Source: Pseudomonas sp. PDNC002 (GTDB lineage Bacteria > Pseudomonadota > Gammaproteobacteria > Pseudomonadales > Pseudomonadaceae). From it: a DNA stretch of 64,000 nucleotides. How positions within the stretch are numbered: position 1 is the first letter of the stretch; every line of letters begins with the position of its first letter. Shown piece by piece: positions 51,203 to 63,062 of this stretch. The position numbers and the translations under genes are program-made. The stretch spans positions 2,016,001 to 2,080,000 of the forward strand of contig NZ_CP070356.1 in NCBI RefSeq assembly GCF_016919445.1, in the 5' to 3' direction. The notes under the pieces are model-generated. The model did not search any database, had not been told where the DNA came from, and was given only the letters and a program-made list of their open reading frames with translations.

Positions 51203-52597
51203 TCAGGACAGTTGCGCTAGCGCGTGGCGGAAGGCGCCGGGAAGCTGGCTGGCCATGTGCACGCGGCCGTCCTGCTGGCGGAGGATTTCCATGCGCGCAA
51301 GCCATGCCTCGAACTCCGGCGCCGGCCTCAGGCCCAGCGTCTGGCGCGCGTAGAGCGCATCGTGAAAGGAGGTGGTCTGGTAGTTGAGCATCACGTCGTC
51401 GGAGCCGGGGATGCCCATGATGAAGTTGATGCCAGCCACGCCGAGCAGGGTCAGGAGCATGTCCATGTCGTCCTGGTCGGCCTCGGCGTGATTGGTGTAG
51501 CAAATGTCGCAGCCCATGGGCACGCCGAGCAGCTTGGCGCAGAAGTGGTCTTCCAGCCCGGCGCGGATGATCTGCTTGCCGTTGTACAGGTACTCCGGGC
51601 CGATGAAACCGACCACGGTGTTCACCAGGAATGGCTTGAAGTGCCGCGCCACCGCGTAGGCGCGGGTTTCGCAGGTCTGCTGGTCGACGCCGTGGTGGGC
51701 GTTGGCGGATAGCGCGCTGCCCTGGCCGGTCTCGAAGTACATCAGGTTGTCGCCCAGGGTGCCGCGCTTCTGCGACAGCCCGGCCTCGTAGCCTTCCTTC
51801 AGGATCGACAGGCTGACGCCGAAGCTGGCGTTGGCGGCCTCGGTGCCGGCGATGGACTGGAACACCAGGTCCAGCGGTGCGCCGCGGTTGATCGCCTCGA
51901 TGGAGCTGGTGACGTGGGTGAGCACGCAGGACTGGGTGGGAATCTCGTAGCGCTGGATGATCGCGTCGAGCATCTCCAGCAGCGTGCAGATCGATTGCAG
52001 GCTGTCGGTGGCCGGGTTGATGCCGAGCATGGCGTCGCCGTTGCCGTAGAGCAGGCCGTCGAGCACGCTGGCGGCGATGCCGGCCGGGGCGTCCGTGGGG
52101 TGGTTGGGTTGCAGCCGCGTGGACATGCGTCCGCGCAGACCCATGGTGTTGCGGAAGCGGGTGACCACACGGATCTTCTGCGCGACCAGCACCAGGTCCT
52201 GCACACGCATGATCTTCGACACCGCCGCCGCCATTTCCGGCGTCAGCCCCGGCGCCAGGGCGCGCAGGCTGGCTTCGTCGGCGGCATCGCCGAGAAGCCA
52301 GTCGCGCAGGCCACCCACCGTGAGGTGGCTGACCGGGGCGAAGGCTTCACGATCATGGGTGTCGATGATCAGCCGGGTGACCTCGTCGCTCTCGTAGGGG
52401 ATCAGCGCTTCGTCGAGGAAGTGCTTGAGCGGGATGTCGGCCAGCGCCATCTGCGCAGCGACGCGCTCGGCGTCGCTGCCCGCGGCGACCCCGGCGAGGC
52501 GGTCGCCGGAGCGCGCCGGGCTGGCCTTGGCCATCACCTCGCGCAGGCTGTCGAAGCGCCAGGTCTGGCCACCGATGCTATGGGCGAATCCGGACAT
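51203..52597 (-). CDS. eutB: Ethanolamine ammonia-lyase large subunit
   Basis: A 464-residue TIM-barrel subunit that holds the substrate and, with EutC, the adenosylcobalamin. It starts [20 protein letters not shown] at 52597; the frame open beyond this is a shadow of the permease gene. Family segments: [37 protein letters not shown]-like ([20 protein letters not shown]), [21 protein letters not shown] and [17 protein letters not shown]. It follows the permease gene by 11 bp, so eat-eutB-eutC is one transcription unit. Confidence 0.95.
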   Translation of the reverse strand: MSGFAHSIGGQTWRFDSLREVMAKASPARSGDRLAGVAAGSDAERVAAQMALADIPLKHFLDEALIPYESDEVTRLIIDTHDREAFAPVSHLTVGGLRDWLLGDAADEASLRALAPGLTPEMAAAVSKIMRVQDLVLVAQKIRVVTRFRNTMGLRGRMSTRLQPNHPTDAPAGIAASVLDGLLYGNGDAMLGINPATDSLQSICTLLEMLDAIIQRYEIPTQSCVLTHVTSSIEAINRGAPLDLVFQSIAGTEAANASFGVSLSILKEGYEAGLSQKRGTLGDNLMYFETGQGSALSANAHHGVDQQTCETRAYAVARHFKPFLVNTVVGFIGPEYLYNGKQIIRAGLEDHFCAKLLGVPMGCDICYTNHAEADQDDMDMLLTLLGVAGINFIMGIPGSDDVMLNYQTTSFHDALYARQTLGLRPAPEFEAWLARMEILRQQDGRVHMASQLPGAFRHALAQLS

Positions 52598-52608
52598 GCC
52601 GACCTCTC

Positions 52609-53973
52609 TCAACCCTGGCTGGCGAACGACGCGTCGGTGCCGCGATTGAGGCTGATGACGATGCTGCAGCAGGAGCAGCCGCCGATCATCAGCACCAGGA
52701 ACACCGAGGCGATGACGCTGTTGAACCAGAGCATCGCGGCCAGGCAGACCAGCGCCAGCACCAGCGCGATGGCCGGTACCACCGGGTAGCCAGGGGCGCG
52801 GAAGCTGCGCTCCAGGTCCGGTTCGCTGCGGCGCAGTTTGAACAGGCTGAACATGCTCATGATGTACATGACGATGGCGCCGAACACACTCATGGTGATC
52901 ATCGCCGCGGTCAGGGTCATGCCCTGCAGGCTGATCAGACCGTCGCTGAAGATCGCCGCGATGCCCACGGCGCCGCCAGCGAGGATGGCGCGGTGCGGGG
53001 TCTGGAAGCGCGACAGCTTGGCCAGGCTGCGTGGGAGGAAGCCGGCGCGGGCGAGGGCGAAGAACTGCCGCGAGTAGCCGAGGATGATGCCGTGGAAGCT
53101 CGCCACCAGGCCGAACAGGCCGATCCACACCAGCATGTGCATCCAGGTGGAGTTGTTGCCGACCACGGCTTTCATGGCCTGCGGCAGCGGGTCGTTGATG
53201 TTCGACAGCGCGCGCCAGTCGCCCACGCCGCCGGCGAAGATCATCACGCCGATGGCCAGGGTCACCAGGGTCAGGATGCCGGCGATGTAGGCGCGCGGGA
53301 TGGTGCGTTTCGGGTCTTTCGCCTCTTCGGCAGCCATGGCCGCGCCCTCGATGGCGAGGAAGAACCAGATGGCGAACGGAATGGCGGCGAAGATGCCCGC
53401 CATGGCGGTGGAGCCGAACACGTTAGAGCCGGCCCAGCCGTTGAGCACGAAGTTGCTGAAGCTGAAGCCCGGCGCGACCACACCCATGAACACCAGCAGC
53501 TCGGCTACCGCTAGCACCGTCACCACCAGTTCGAAGGTGGCGGCGATGCTCACGCCGAGGATGTTCAGGGTCATGAAGATCACGTAGGCGCCGGTGGCGG
53601 CCCACTTCGGATCGAGGCCGGGGAACTGCACGTTGAGGTACGCGCCGATGGCCATGGCGATGGCCGGCGGGGCGAAGACGAACTCGATCAGCGTGGCGAT
53701 GCCGGCGACCATCCCGCCGGTCTTGCCGAAGGCCCGCAGGCTGTAGGCGAAGGGGCCGCCGGCATGGGGAATGGCGGTGGTCAGCTCGGTGTAACTGAAG
53801 ATGAAACAGGTGTACATCACCGCGACGATCAGCGTGGTGACGAGGAAGCCCAGGGTGCCGGCGGCGGCCCAGCCGTAGCTCCAGCCAAAGTACTCGCCGG
53901 AGATCACCAGGCCCACGGCGAGCCCCCAGAGGTGCAGGGTGCCCAGCGTTGGTTTGAGTTGTGATGCGCTCAT
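52609..53973 (-). CDS. eat: Ethanolamine permease (APC superfamily)
   Basis: A 454-residue inner-membrane transporter with about 12 helices, beginning MSASQLKPTLGTLHLWGLAV and continuing VISGEYFGWSYGWAAAGTLG, the typical N-terminus of the ethanolamine permease family; ELTTAIPHAGGPFAYSLRAFG is the APC helix-3 segment. It brings ethanolamine into the cell for EutBC. The ATG at 53973 follows AGAGAGGAATAACAAC. It is the first gene of eat-eutB-eutC, reading away from the AraC-type regulator. Confidence 0.93.
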   Translation of the reverse strand: MSASQLKPTLGTLHLWGLAVGLVISGEYFGWSYGWAAAGTLGFLVTTLIVAVMYTCFIFSYTELTTAIPHAGGPFAYSLRAFGKTGGMVAGIATLIEFVFAPPAIAMAIGAYLNVQFPGLDPKWAATGAYVIFMTLNILGVSIAATFELVVTVLAVAELLVFMGVVAPGFSFSNFVLNGWAGSNVFGSTAMAGIFAAIPFAIWFFLAIEGAAMAAEEAKDPKRTIPRAYIAGILTLVTLAIGVMIFAGGVGDWRALSNINDPLPQAMKAVVGNNSTWMHMLVWIGLFGLVASFHGIILGYSRQFFALARAGFLPRSLAKLSRFQTPHRAILAGGAVGIAAIFSDGLISLQGMTLTAAMITMSVFGAIVMYIMSMFSLFKLRRSEPDLERSFRAPGYPVVPAIALVLALVCLAAMLWFNSVIASVFLVLMIGGCSCCSIVISLNRGTDASFASQG

Positions 53974-54333
53974 TGTTGTTATTCCTCTCTCCGCAAGGGG
54001 TAGGCCGCAGAAGGCGGGCCGCAGGGGCGTGGACGGATACCTGAGCCTCGATGGTAGTGGCGCACTGCCGCGCAAGACTTGACCGCTGGAACCGGCTTTC
54101 GCCGCGCAGGGTCAACTGGCTGTTACCCATTGCCCCACACGGCGCCCGGTGCCCGTTTCTGGTGCCCAATTCCTCGCATCTGCCCTCTGCTGTGGCAGCT
54201 GCAGACCAGGCGTGGCGCCGTGTCCGGCTGATCGGTAATGCATGGCGAGGCACGGGAATTGCTTTGTTTATTCGTTCCCTTCTTTCCGGGAGCCATGTGC
54301 CTTGCGCGTCTCAAAACAAGATCGGTAACCGAC
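53974..54333. promoter_or_regulatory. Divergent promoter region of eat and the AraC-type regulator
   Basis: 360 bp. A weak leftward sigma-54-like element (CGGCCTACCCCTTGCG, complement of 53991-54006) has the correct 10-base GG-GC spacing but few other matches. No repeat lies here, consistent with a regulatory role. Both regulators at this locus are candidates to bind it. Confidence 0.45.
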
Positions 54334-55386
54334 ATGAGCCAGCCTCTGTTTTCTCCGTCCGGCCTTAGCCTGCCCCTGGCCAGCAATATCGGCGTGCTGT
54401 CCGCCGCCGCCAGCGGCCTGGGCCGCTTTATCGGTGACCAGGGCGGTGATATCGACCGCGTCTTCGGCCGCGCCGGCATCGACCCCGAACGCCTGCTGCA
54501 TCCCACCTTGAGCCTGGCGCTGACCAACTACTGCCAGGTTCTGGAAGAGGCTGCGCGACAGTCCGGCTGTGACAACTTCGGGTTGCGCTACGGCGAACAG
54601 TTTCGTCCGCGCGAGCTCGGTTTGCTGGGCTATGTCGGGCTGTGTTCGGAGACGCTGGAAGACGCGCTGAAGAACTTCGCCGCTGCCTTCCCCTATCACC
54701 AGCACGACACGCTGATCCGCCTGGTGGATTGCGGCGAGTGCTACCGCTTCGACTACCAGGTGCGCCACGGCGCGATTCTCGACCGCCGCCAGGACGCCGA
54801 GCTGACCCTGGGCATGGCGCTGAACCTGATGCGCCATGCGCTCGGCGCCGAATGGGCGCCGCGTGCGGTGAGCTTCGAGCACGCGCGGCCGGAAGGCTGG
54901 CAGGAACATGGCCGGGTGTTCGACGCGCCGGTGCTGTTCCAGCGCGGCTGCAATTCGATGCTGATTCCCAAGCGCGACCTTTACGGCCGGCAGATGCCCG
55001 AGCGCGATGCCAACCTGCTGTTCCTGGTGCAGGACGTGATCCGCCGCCTGGGCGAGCAGGGCGGCGCGCCCAATCTGGTGGAGGATGCCGGCACGCAGAT
55101 TCGCCTGGCTCTCAGTGAGGGCGAGCCCTCGCTGGAACTGATCGCCGAGCAATTGGAACTCACCACCGCCGGCCTGCAGCGCCGCCTGCGCGAGGCCGGG
55201 CTGAGCTTCAGCCAACTGGTGGAAAACACCCGCCGTGAGCTGGCGCTGCACTACCTGCGCCAGCCGCAACGGCCGATTTCCGAGCTGGCGCCGTTGCTCG
55301 GCTACTCCGAGACCAGCGCCTTCTCCCGCGCCTTCCGTCGCTGGTTCGGGGTGAGCCCGCGGCAGTGGCGCAGCGACGCGAGCTGA
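54334..55386 (+). CDS. AraC-family regulator with arabinose-binding-like N-terminal domain
   Basis: A 350-residue regulator: N-terminal ligand domain of the OruR/ArgR-like type (residues about 20-220; LTNYCQVLEEAARQSGCDNFGLRYGE, GLLGYVGLCSETLEDALKNF) and C-terminal AraC helix-turn-helix pair (LELIAEQLELTTAGLQRRLRE and ISELAPLLGYSETSAFSRAFRRWFG). It lies between the divergent eat operon and the aldehyde dehydrogenase, so ethanolamine or a derivative is a plausible signal. The start at 54334 gives the usual N-terminus; no strong ribosome site is visible. Confidence 0.85.
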   Translation: MSQPLFSPSGLSLPLASNIGVLSAAASGLGRFIGDQGGDIDRVFGRAGIDPERLLHPTLSLALTNYCQVLEEAARQSGCDNFGLRYGEQFRPRELGLLGYVGLCSETLEDALKNFAAAFPYHQHDTLIRLVDCGECYRFDYQVRHGAILDRRQDAELTLGMALNLMRHALGAEWAPRAVSFEHARPEGWQEHGRVFDAPVLFQRGCNSMLIPKRDLYGRQMPERDANLLFLVQDVIRRLGEQGGAPNLVEDAGTQIRLALSEGEPSLELIAEQLELTTAGLQRRLREAGLSFSQLVENTRRELALHYLRQPQRPISELAPLLGYSETSAFSRAFRRWFGVSPRQWRSDAS

Positions 55387-55438
55387 ACTTCCCCTGTGTA
55401 GGGCAACTGTCTCCTTCGGTAAGTCCGTGCCGCTGAAT

Positions 55439-55562
55439 TCCCCTCACCCCCGCCCTCTCCCAACGGGAGAGGGAGCAGTTCGTGCCGGCTGACGCCAAGA
55501 TGTCATCCTGCGCCGAACGGTCCCCTCTCCCCTTGGGAGAGGGTTAGGGTGAGGGTGGGGTC
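55439..55562 (+). repeat. Composite palindromic repeat, copy G
   Basis: CCCCTCACCCCCGCCCTCTC left arm, spacer with CGTGCCGGCTGACGCCAAG and CGCCGAACGGT, right arm CTCTCCCCTTGGGAGAGGG then TTAGGGTGAGGG. Confidence 0.85.
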
Positions 55563-55667
55563 TAGCGAGGATTTATCGGATAGAAGCCGGCCATGTCCGT
55601 GGTCCGTATGCGGGCCGCCGGCATAGCCCACCCCTACAAAAAGCGCTCCCTGCCTTTTCCCGGACAT

Positions 55668-55693
55668 AAAAAAGCGCGGCCCGTGGGCCGCGC
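55668..55693 (-). terminator. Rho-independent terminator of the aldehyde dehydrogenase gene
   Basis: Minus strand: GCGCGGCCC-AC-GGGCCGCGC followed by TTTTTT, 60 bp past the stop codon. Confidence 0.88.
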
Positions 55694-55753
55694 AAAGATC
55701 GATTCGGGGGAGACCGCCCGGCGAACCGGGCGGGGTCAATCAGCAGCGAGCAA

Positions 55754-57274
<1,521 letters not shown>

Positions 57275-57327
57275 GGTCGGATCTCCTGGGTCTTGTGCTT
57301 GTTGGGGAGGACGTTGAACAAGCGTAG

Positions 57328-57344
57328 AGCAAGGGCCGGGCCAT
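57328..57344 (-). promoter_or_regulatory. Sigma-54 promoter of the aldehyde dehydrogenase gene
   Basis: Minus-strand ATGGCCCGGCCCTTGCT matches YTGGCACGrNNNTTGCW at nearly all fixed positions with correct GG-N10-GC spacing, giving a transcription start near 57317 and a leader of about 43 nt. The divergent gene encodes a sigma-54 activator. Confidence 0.75.
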
Positions 57345-57431
57345 GCCAGTGAAAGCCGCGCGCTGCTTGGGTTGCGCCGTGCCTGGCGGGTTACCGGAAA
57401 GCCTGCTGTCATGCCGTTGGCACAGTGCCGG

Positions 57432-57545
57432 GTGACACTTTGTCCCGTATTCGTGACAGTCGTGACCTGACGGTCGGACAAGCGTTGCATTGGTCCGGCG
57501 CGTGGGGGATGCTGTCCTGCGTTCTGTCGAATTGTCAGACAACAC
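57432..57545. promoter_or_regulatory. Candidate upstream activating sites for the AcoR-type activator
   Basis: A perfect TTGTCAGACAA (57532-57542) and further half-sites TTGTC (57440-57444) and GACAA (57477-57481), at 90-200 bp upstream of the sigma-54 promoter, the usual enhancer distance. Binding is not shown. Confidence 0.4.
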
Positions 57546-57598
57546 TTCGCCGGAACCTCGGGGCTGCCTCCCCGTCCCCAAAGCGGAGAACAACAAGA

Positions 57599-59518
57599 AT
57601 GCGCGCCAACGATTTGAGCCGCCACGCACGCCAGGTCATGACCGTGGCCGAGGGCAAGGCCCGCGCCGGAGCCCCCGGTGCTGACCCATCGATCGCCCGC
57701 TCCTGGATGCGCTGCCTGGAGCAGTACCACCTCGACCCGGCGCAGCCCATGGCGCCGGCCGTGCTGGAGCACGCGCGCATGCTCGAAGTCCGCGAGCGCC
57801 ACCGCCAGGTGCTGGAAATCGCCAGCGGCGAGATGAACAGCCTGCACCAGCAGCTCTCTGGCGCCGGCCACGCGGTGCTGCTCACCGATTCCCGCGGGGT
57901 CATCCTCAACTGCGTGAGCGAAGCCGCCGAGCGCCGTACCTTCGAGCAGGCCGGCCTGTGGCTTGGCGCCGACTGGAGCGAGGCGCGCGAAGGCACTAAC
58001 GGCATCGGTACCTGCCTGGTGGAACGCCAGGCGCTGACCATCCACCAGGACGAACATTTCCGCAGCCGCCACACCGGCCTGACCTGCTCGGCCAGCCCGG
58101 TGTTCGACCCGCAGGGCGAACTGCTGGCGGTGCTCGACGTTTCCTCCGCGCGCCGCGACGTGTCGCGGCAGAGCCAGTTCCACACCATGGCGCTGGTCAA
58201 CCTGTCGGCCAAGGCCATCGAGAGCTGCTACTTCCTGCGGCATTTCGAGGATCTGTGGCTGCTGCGCTTCCACCTGCAGCCGGACGGCCTCGGGCTGTTC
58301 AGCGAGGGCATGATGGCGTTCGGCAGTGACGGGCGCATCCGTGCAGCCAACCAGAGCGCCATCAACCTGCTCGGCAGTCGCCGCGAGAGCCTGATCGGTC
58401 GTTCCCTGGACCAGTTCTTCGATTGCCGTCTGGATGACCTGTTCAGCCGCGCCGACCCGCAGCCCAATGCCAGCTGGCCGCTGCGTACCCACGCCGGGCG
58501 CACCCTGTATGCACTGCTGCGCGGCAAGCGTCCCATCGCCGCCGCGCCGGTGCTGCCGCGTGCGCCGCTGGCAAAGGGGCTATGCATCGACGACCCGCAA
58601 CTGGTCCATGATTTCCGCCGGGCGCTGAAGGTCTACGCCCACGATGTGCCGCTGCTGTTGCAGGGTGAAACCGGCACCGGCAAGGAGGCGTTCGCCCGTG
58701 CCGTGCACCTGGGGGGCGAGCGTGCCGGCAAGGCCTTCGTCGCGCTGAACTGCGCGGCGATCCCCGAGACCCTGATCGAGAGCGAGCTGTTCGGCTATCG
58801 CGGCGGCAGCTTCACCGGCGCCCGCAAGGAAGGCATGCGCGGCAAGTTGCAGCAGGCCGATGGTGGCACGCTGTTCCTCGACGAGATCGGCGACATGCCG
58901 CTGGCGTTGCAGACACGCCTGCTGCGCGTGCTGGAAGAGCGCCAGGTGGTGCCCATCGGCGGCGAGCCGCAGGATGTGGATATCCGCCTGATCAGCGCCA
59001 GTCACCGTGACCTGGAGGCGCTGGTCGCCGCCGGGCAGTTCCGTGAAGACCTCTATTACCGCCTTAACGGTCTGGTCGTCGCCCTGCCGCCGCTGCGCGA
59101 GCGAGAGGATCGTGGCGCGCTGCTCGACCATCTGCTCGCCGAGGAGAGCAAGGGTCGCAGCGTGCGCCTGGACGACGACGTGCGCCGGCACCTGCTGGAC
59201 TTCCCCTGGCCGGGCAACGTGCGCCAGCTGCGCAACGTGCTGCGCACGCTCTGCGCGCTGTGCGAGGGCGGGCGCATCCAGATGACCGACCTGCCGCCGG
59301 ACCTGCGCCGTGCGCCGGCTCCCGCTGTTACTCCGGTCGTCGTGAGCGAGCAGGGCGGCGACACTCTTGGTGCCGCCGAGCGCGACGCACTGCTGGCGGT
59401 GCTGGAAGCGCAGCGCTGGCACGTCAGCCGCGCCGCGCAGCAGCTGGGCATCAGCCGCAACACGCTGTACCGCAAGCTTAATCGTCATGGCCTGAGCCGC
59501 AGGAGCCCCTCACCCTAG
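57599..59518 (+). CDS. Sigma-54-dependent activator, AcoR/EatR-like, of ethanolamine catabolism
   Basis: A 639-residue enhancer-binding protein: N-terminal GAF-type sensor (about 70-200), a PAS-like linker, AAA+ domain with Walker [11 protein letters not shown] (about residue 356), the sigma-54 loop as GSFTGA (about 402-407), Walker [12 protein letters not shown], and a Fis-type HTH ([21 protein letters not shown]). The position next to an aldehyde dehydrogenase with a sigma-54 promoter matches the EatR regulator of ethanolamine genes in P. aeruginosa. The ATG at 57599 follows GCGGAGAACAACAAG. The last codons and TAG lie inside repeat copy H, so the C-terminal SPSP is repeat-encoded. Confidence 0.9.
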   Translation: MRANDLSRHARQVMTVAEGKARAGAPGADPSIARSWMRCLEQYHLDPAQPMAPAVLEHARMLEVRERHRQVLEIASGEMNSLHQQLSGAGHAVLLTDSRGVILNCVSEAAERRTFEQAGLWLGADWSEAREGTNGIGTCLVERQALTIHQDEHFRSRHTGLTCSASPVFDPQGELLAVLDVSSARRDVSRQSQFHTMALVNLSAKAIESCYFLRHFEDLWLLRFHLQPDGLGLFSEGMMAFGSDGRIRAANQSAINLLGSRRESLIGRSLDQFFDCRLDDLFSRADPQPNASWPLRTHAGRTLYALLRGKRPIAAAPVLPRAPLAKGLCIDDPQLVHDFRRALKVYAHDVPLLLQGETGTGKEAFARAVHLGGERAGKAFVALNCAAIPETLIESELFGYRGGSFTGARKEGMRGKLQQADGGTLFLDEIGDMPLALQTRLLRVLEERQVVPIGGEPQDVDIRLISASHRDLEALVAAGQFREDLYYRLNGLVVALPPLREREDRGALLDHLLAEESKGRSVRLDDDVRRHLLDFPWPGNVRQLRNVLRTLCALCEGGRIQMTDLPPDLRRAPAPAVTPVVVSEQGGDTLGAAERDALLAVLEAQRWHVSRAAQQLGISRNTLYRKLNRHGLSRRSPSP

Positions 59519-59625
59519 CCCTCTCCCCGAGGGAGAGGGGACCGTTCGGTGCAGGATGAAACCGCAGCGTTAGCCGGCGCGGCCAGCTCCCTCTCCCTGA
59601 GGGAGAGGGCTGGGGTGAGGGGGAA
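59506..59625 (-). repeat. Composite palindromic repeat, copy H (supplies a stop codon)
   Basis: Minus-strand orientation copy; on the plus strand it starts GCCCCTCACCCTAGCCCTCT, and the TAG in it is the stop of the activator gene. Ends GAGAGGGCTGGGGTGAGGG. Confidence 0.87.
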
Positions 59626-59839
59626 GCATAGGCACGGCTACCCCGGGAAATGACTGCTGCTTTTCCTCATCCTTTGATCTGCGCCACTCGATATCGGAAA
59701 GTGACTCGCTTCACCACCCACCGGGAACCGCCTCCCCACCTCGTCGTCTGATGCCCCGGCGGCGGGCCGCGCGGGGGCGCCCTGTGCTACTCTGCCGCCC
59801 ATTCGAAGCGCCTGGAAAGGCTTGATTGCAGGAGTCTGC
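59626..59839. other. Upstream region of mpl
   Basis: 214 bp between copy H and the mpl start. No repeat or open frame with support; probably the mpl-ubiX promoter (CTACTCTGCCGCC just before the gene). Confidence 0.4.
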
Positions 59840-61192
59840 ATGCATATCCACATCCTCGGCATCTGCGGCACCTTCATGGGGTCGCTGGCCGTCCTGGCGA
59901 AGGAACTGGGCCACCGCGTGACCGGCTCCGACGCCAACGTCTACCCGCCCATGAGCACCCAGCTCGAAACCCTCGGCATCGAGCTGATGCAGGGTTACGA
60001 TCCCGCGCACCTGGAGCCGGCCCCGGATCTGGTAGTCGTCGGCAACGCCCTGTCGCGCGGCAACCCCGCCGTGGAATACGTCCTCAACAAGGGCCTACCC
60101 TACGTCTCCGGCCCGCAGTGGCTGGCTGACCACGTGCTGCAGGGCCGCTGGGTCCTGGCGGCGGCCGGTACCCACGGCAAGACCACCACCAGCAGCATGC
60201 TGGCCTGGGTGCTGGAACATGCCGGCATGAGCCCGGGCTTCCTGATCGGCGGTGTGCCGCAGAACTTCGGCGTCTCCGCGCGCCTGGGCGGCACGCCGTT
60301 CTTCGTGGTCGAGGCCGACGAGTACGACAGCGCCTTCTTCGACAAGCGTTCCAAGTTCGTCCACTACCACCCGCGCACGGCGATCCTCAACAACCTGGAG
60401 TTCGACCACGCGGATATCTTCCCCGACCTCGCCGCCATCGAGCGGCAGTTCCACCACCTGGTGCGGACCATTCCCGGTGAAGGCCTGGTCATCCATCCCA
60501 CCTCCGAAACCGCTCTCAAGCGCGTGATCGACATGGGCTGCTGGACCCCGGTGCAGACCACCGGCGAGGGTGGCCAGTGGCAGGCGCGTCTGCTCAGCGA
60601 AGACGGCTCGCACTTCGAGGTGCTGTTCGACGGTAAACCCCAGGGCACCGTGGACTGGGAGCTGACCGGTCAGCACAACGTCGCCAACGCCCTGGCCTGC
60701 CTTGCGGCGGCCCGCCATGTCGGCGTGGTGCCGGAGCTGGGCTGCGCCGCGCTGTCGGCCTTCAAGAGCGTCAAGCGGCGCATGGAGAAGGTCGCTGAAG
60801 TCAATGGCGTAACCATCTTCGACGACTTCGCACACCACCCGACCGCCATCGCCACCACCCTCGACGGCCTGCGCAAGCGCGTCGGTGATGCGCCGGTGAT
60901 CGCCGTGGTCGAACCGCGCTCCAACTCCATGAAGCTCGGCGCCCACCGCGACGGTCTGCCGGAGTCCGTGGTGCAGGCCGACAACGTGTTCTGGTACGCC
61001 CCGCCGAACCTCGGTTGGGACCTGGCCGCCACCGTCGCAAGCTCCACCGTACCGACCCAGGTGTGCGACTCGCTGGAAGCCATCATCGACGGCGTGAAAG
61101 CCATCGCCACGCCAGGCACCCAGGTGGTGATCATGAGCAACGGCGGTTTCGGCGGCCTGCACGGCAAGCTGGCCAAGGCCCTGGAGGACTGA
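59840..61192 (+). CDS. mpl: UDP-N-acetylmuramate:L-alanyl-gamma-D-glutamyl-meso-diaminopimelate ligase
   Basis: A 450-residue Mur-ligase-family enzyme that reloads the recycled tripeptide onto UDP-MurNAc in peptidoglycan recycling. The ATP loop is GTHGKTT (110-116), the N-terminus [20 protein letters not shown] is the Mpl/MurC UDP-binding segment, and [11 protein letters not shown] lies in the C-terminal domain. The ATG at 59840 follows CAGGAGTCTGC. It is followed 4 bp later by ubiX, as in P. aeruginosa. Confidence 0.96.
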   Translation: MHIHILGICGTFMGSLAVLAKELGHRVTGSDANVYPPMSTQLETLGIELMQGYDPAHLEPAPDLVVVGNALSRGNPAVEYVLNKGLPYVSGPQWLADHVLQGRWVLAAAGTHGKTTTSSMLAWVLEHAGMSPGFLIGGVPQNFGVSARLGGTPFFVVEADEYDSAFFDKRSKFVHYHPRTAILNNLEFDHADIFPDLAAIERQFHHLVRTIPGEGLVIHPTSETALKRVIDMGCWTPVQTTGEGGQWQARLLSEDGSHFEVLFDGKPQGTVDWELTGQHNVANALACLAAARHVGVVPELGCAALSAFKSVKRRMEKVAEVNGVTIFDDFAHHPTAIATTLDGLRKRVGDAPVIAVVEPRSNSMKLGAHRDGLPESVVQADNVFWYAPPNLGWDLAATVASSTVPTQVCDSLEAIIDGVKAIATPGTQVVIMSNGGFGGLHGKLAKALED

Positions 61193-61196
61193 CGCG

Positions 61197-61826
61197 ATGC
61201 CCGGAGCCGAACGCGTCACCCTCGCCATGACCGGCGCCTCCGGCGCCCAGTACGGCCTGCGCCTGCTCGACTGCCTGGTGCAGGAAGACCGCGAGGTGCA
61301 CTTCCTGATCTCCAAGGCCGCGCAACTGGTCGTTGCCACCGAGACCGACGTGACCCTGCCGAGCAAGCCGCAGGCGATGCAGGCCTTCCTCAGTGAATAC
61401 ACCGGCGCAGCCCCCGGGCAGATCCGCGTCTACGGCAAGGAAGACTGGATGGCTCCGGTGGCCTCCGGGTCCGGCGCGCCCAGCGCGATGGTGGTGGTGC
61501 CCTGCTCGACGGGGACTCTGTCGGCCATCGCCACCGGCGCCTGCAACAACCTGATCGAACGTGCCGCCGATGTGGCGCTGAAGGAGCGCCGCCAGTTGAT
61601 CCTGGTGCCGCGCGAGGCACCGTTCTCCAGCATCCACCTGGAGAACATGCTCAAGCTGTCCAATATGGGCGCGGTGATCCTGCCCGCCGCTCCGGGCTTC
61701 TATCACCAGCCGCAGACGGTGGACGACCTGATCGACTTCGTCGTTGCGCGCATCCTCAATCAACTGGGCATTCCCCAGGACATGCTGCCGCGCTGGGGCG
61801 AACACCATCTTGTCAGTGACGAATAA
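61197..61826 (+). CDS. ubiX: Flavin prenyltransferase
   Basis: A 209-residue FMN-binding protein that prenylates FMN with dimethylallyl phosphate to make the cofactor for the UbiD decarboxylase of ubiquinone synthesis. Visible: [16 protein letters not shown] (FMN loop), [26 protein letters not shown] and [22 protein letters not shown]. It starts 4 bp after mpl and its 3' end overlaps the lipoprotein gene. Confidence 0.95.
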   Translation: MPGAERVTLAMTGASGAQYGLRLLDCLVQEDREVHFLISKAAQLVVATETDVTLPSKPQAMQAFLSEYTGAAPGQIRVYGKEDWMAPVASGSGAPSAMVVVPCSTGTLSAIATGACNNLIERAADVALKERRQLILVPREAPFSSIHLENMLKLSNMGAVILPAAPGFYHQPQTVDDLIDFVVARILNQLGIPQDMLPRWGEHHLVSDE

Positions 61827-62103
61827 GCTCTTCGCCGCCCTGTTGCTGCTGCAATTGGGCGGCTGTGCCACCGTGAAAACCCTCAACGACAGCCGCCCCG
61901 GCGATCCACTGATCTATGCCGGCACCCGGTTGGACTGGTATTCGCTCAATGGCGGCTGTTGCCCGAAGGATCATTTCGGCACGGACGCGCCGGCTTACCC
62001 TGGCCTGGACCTGCCCGGCAGTGCGCTGCTGGATACGTTGCTGCTGCCGCTTTCGATCGCCGCGGAACTGGGGGTTGGCCTGCAGGTGTGGGGCGGGAAC
62101 TGA
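61816..62103 (+). CDS. YceK/YidQ-type lipoprotein
   Basis: About 95 residues from a GTG at 61816, inside the ubiX 3' end. The N-terminus [17 protein letters not shown] is a lipoprotein signal with the acylated Cys in LGGC, and the body (VYAGTRLDW-like [34 protein letters not shown]) is the YceK pattern of small Gly/Pro-rich lipoproteins. Function unknown. The start is uncertain because the frame is open further upstream; the signal peptide decides it. Confidence 0.75.
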   Translation: MTNKLFAALLLLQLGGCATVKTLNDSRPGDPLIYAGTRLDWYSLNGGCCPKDHFGTDAPAYPGLDLPGSALLDTLLLPLSIAAELGVGLQVWGGN

Positions 62104-62156
62104 GCCAGTTCCCGTAATCGGTCTGCTCACCACCGATCCATGGCGCGATGGCTTGC

Positions 62157-62320
62157 CCTCACCCTAGCCCTGGCTACGCGCCCCGCTCCTGAGGGAGAGA
62201 GGACTGGTCAGCGTGCTCGGAAAGCATATTGCTCCCTGACATTTCCGGGGAACAGCCACCGTTACTTTTCGCAGAGGACTGCTCCCTCTCCCATCGGGAG
62301 AGGGCTGGGGTGAGGGGAGC
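62157..62320 (-). repeat. Composite palindromic repeat, copy I (variant arm, long spacer)
   Basis: On the plus strand starts CCCTCACCCTAGCCCTGGCT and carries the ACGCGCCCCGCTCCTGAGGG variant tip shared with copies A and B; ends GAGAGGGCTGGGGTGAGGGG. The spacer is longer and partly unrelated. Confidence 0.8.
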
Positions 62321-62378
62321 GCACAGGCACGGACTTGCAGGGAGAAGACAGTTGTTCCCTCAAGCGCCATGGGTGGCG

Positions 62379-63020
62379 CTACTTGCCCAGTTTGCGCAGC
62401 TCGTCCGATTCGACAATGCGGGTGCCCTTGCCGGTTTCCAGCGCCAGGCGCCAGAGGGCTCGGGCCAAGGCGATGGCCTCGATGCCGTGTAGCTTGCCGG
62501 GGAGCATGCGTGAGAAGGGCGCGGCAAGCAGTTCGGCGAGGCGGATTTCCTCGCGCTGACCCAGCAGCAGGGAAGGGCGGGCGATGGTCAGTTGCGGCCA
62601 GCCTTGCTGGCGAAGGGCATCTTCCAACTCGCCTTTCACCCGGCTGTAGAAGATCGACGACTTGCTGTCTGCGCCCAGCGCGCTGACCACGATGTAGTGC
62701 CGCGCACCCAGCTCCAGGCCGCGCGCGCCCAGCGCCAGCGGCAGGTCGAAATCGACGCTGCGGAAGGCTTCTTCCGAACCCGCTTCCTTGAGCGTGGTGC
62801 CCAGGCAGCAGAACACGGTATCCACTGACCCTGTCAGTTGCGGAATGAGTTCGGCCAGCGGGCCGACAGGGTTCTGCAGGCGCGGATGTTCCGCCAGCGG
62901 CCGCCGGGCGGGGGCGACGACGCGTTTGACCGTGGGTTCGTTGAGCATCCGGTCGAGCAGATGCTCGCCGGTCAGGCCGGTGGCTCCGGCAAGCAGAATG
63001 TTCGTCGGTTTCAAGACCAT
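62379..63020 (-). CDS. NAD(P)-binding oxidoreductase (atypical SDR, HTATIP2/YbjT-like)
   Basis: A 213-residue Rossmann protein: [21 protein letters not shown] binds the dinucleotide (GATGLTG), [20 protein letters not shown] and [25 protein letters not shown] give the YbjT/HTATIP2-like pattern, and the C-terminus lists [17 protein letters not shown]. Substrate unknown. It is transcribed alone; the gene beyond it on the same strand is the peptidase 43 bp upstream, so co-transcription is possible. Confidence 0.85.
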   Translation of the reverse strand: MVLKPTNILLAGATGLTGEHLLDRMLNEPTVKRVVAPARRPLAEHPRLQNPVGPLAELIPQLTGSVDTVFCCLGTTLKEAGSEEAFRSVDFDLPLALGARGLELGARHYIVVSALGADSKSSIFYSRVKGELEDALRQQGWPQLTIARPSLLLGQREEIRLAELLAAPFSRMLPGKLHGIEAIALARALWRLALETGKGTRIVESDELRKLGK

Positions 63021-63062
63021 AGGTGTTTCTCCCCTGACACACTGTCCAGCTTAGTTGCCGCC

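Larger units (their letters stand above)
55387..55753. other. Intergenic region between convergent genes with repeat copy G and terminators
   Basis: 367 bp between the AraC regulator and aldehyde dehydrogenase 3' ends. It holds copy G (55439-55562), the terminator at 55668-55693 and a second stem GCCCGG-CGAA-CCGGGC at 55715-55730. No gene is supported. Confidence 0.65.

Noticed and set aside
62164-63042. 292-codon minus-strand frame overlapping the NAD-binding gene
   Set aside because: Arg/Pro-rich shadow; the overlapping frame 62379-63020 has a clear Rossmann protein.
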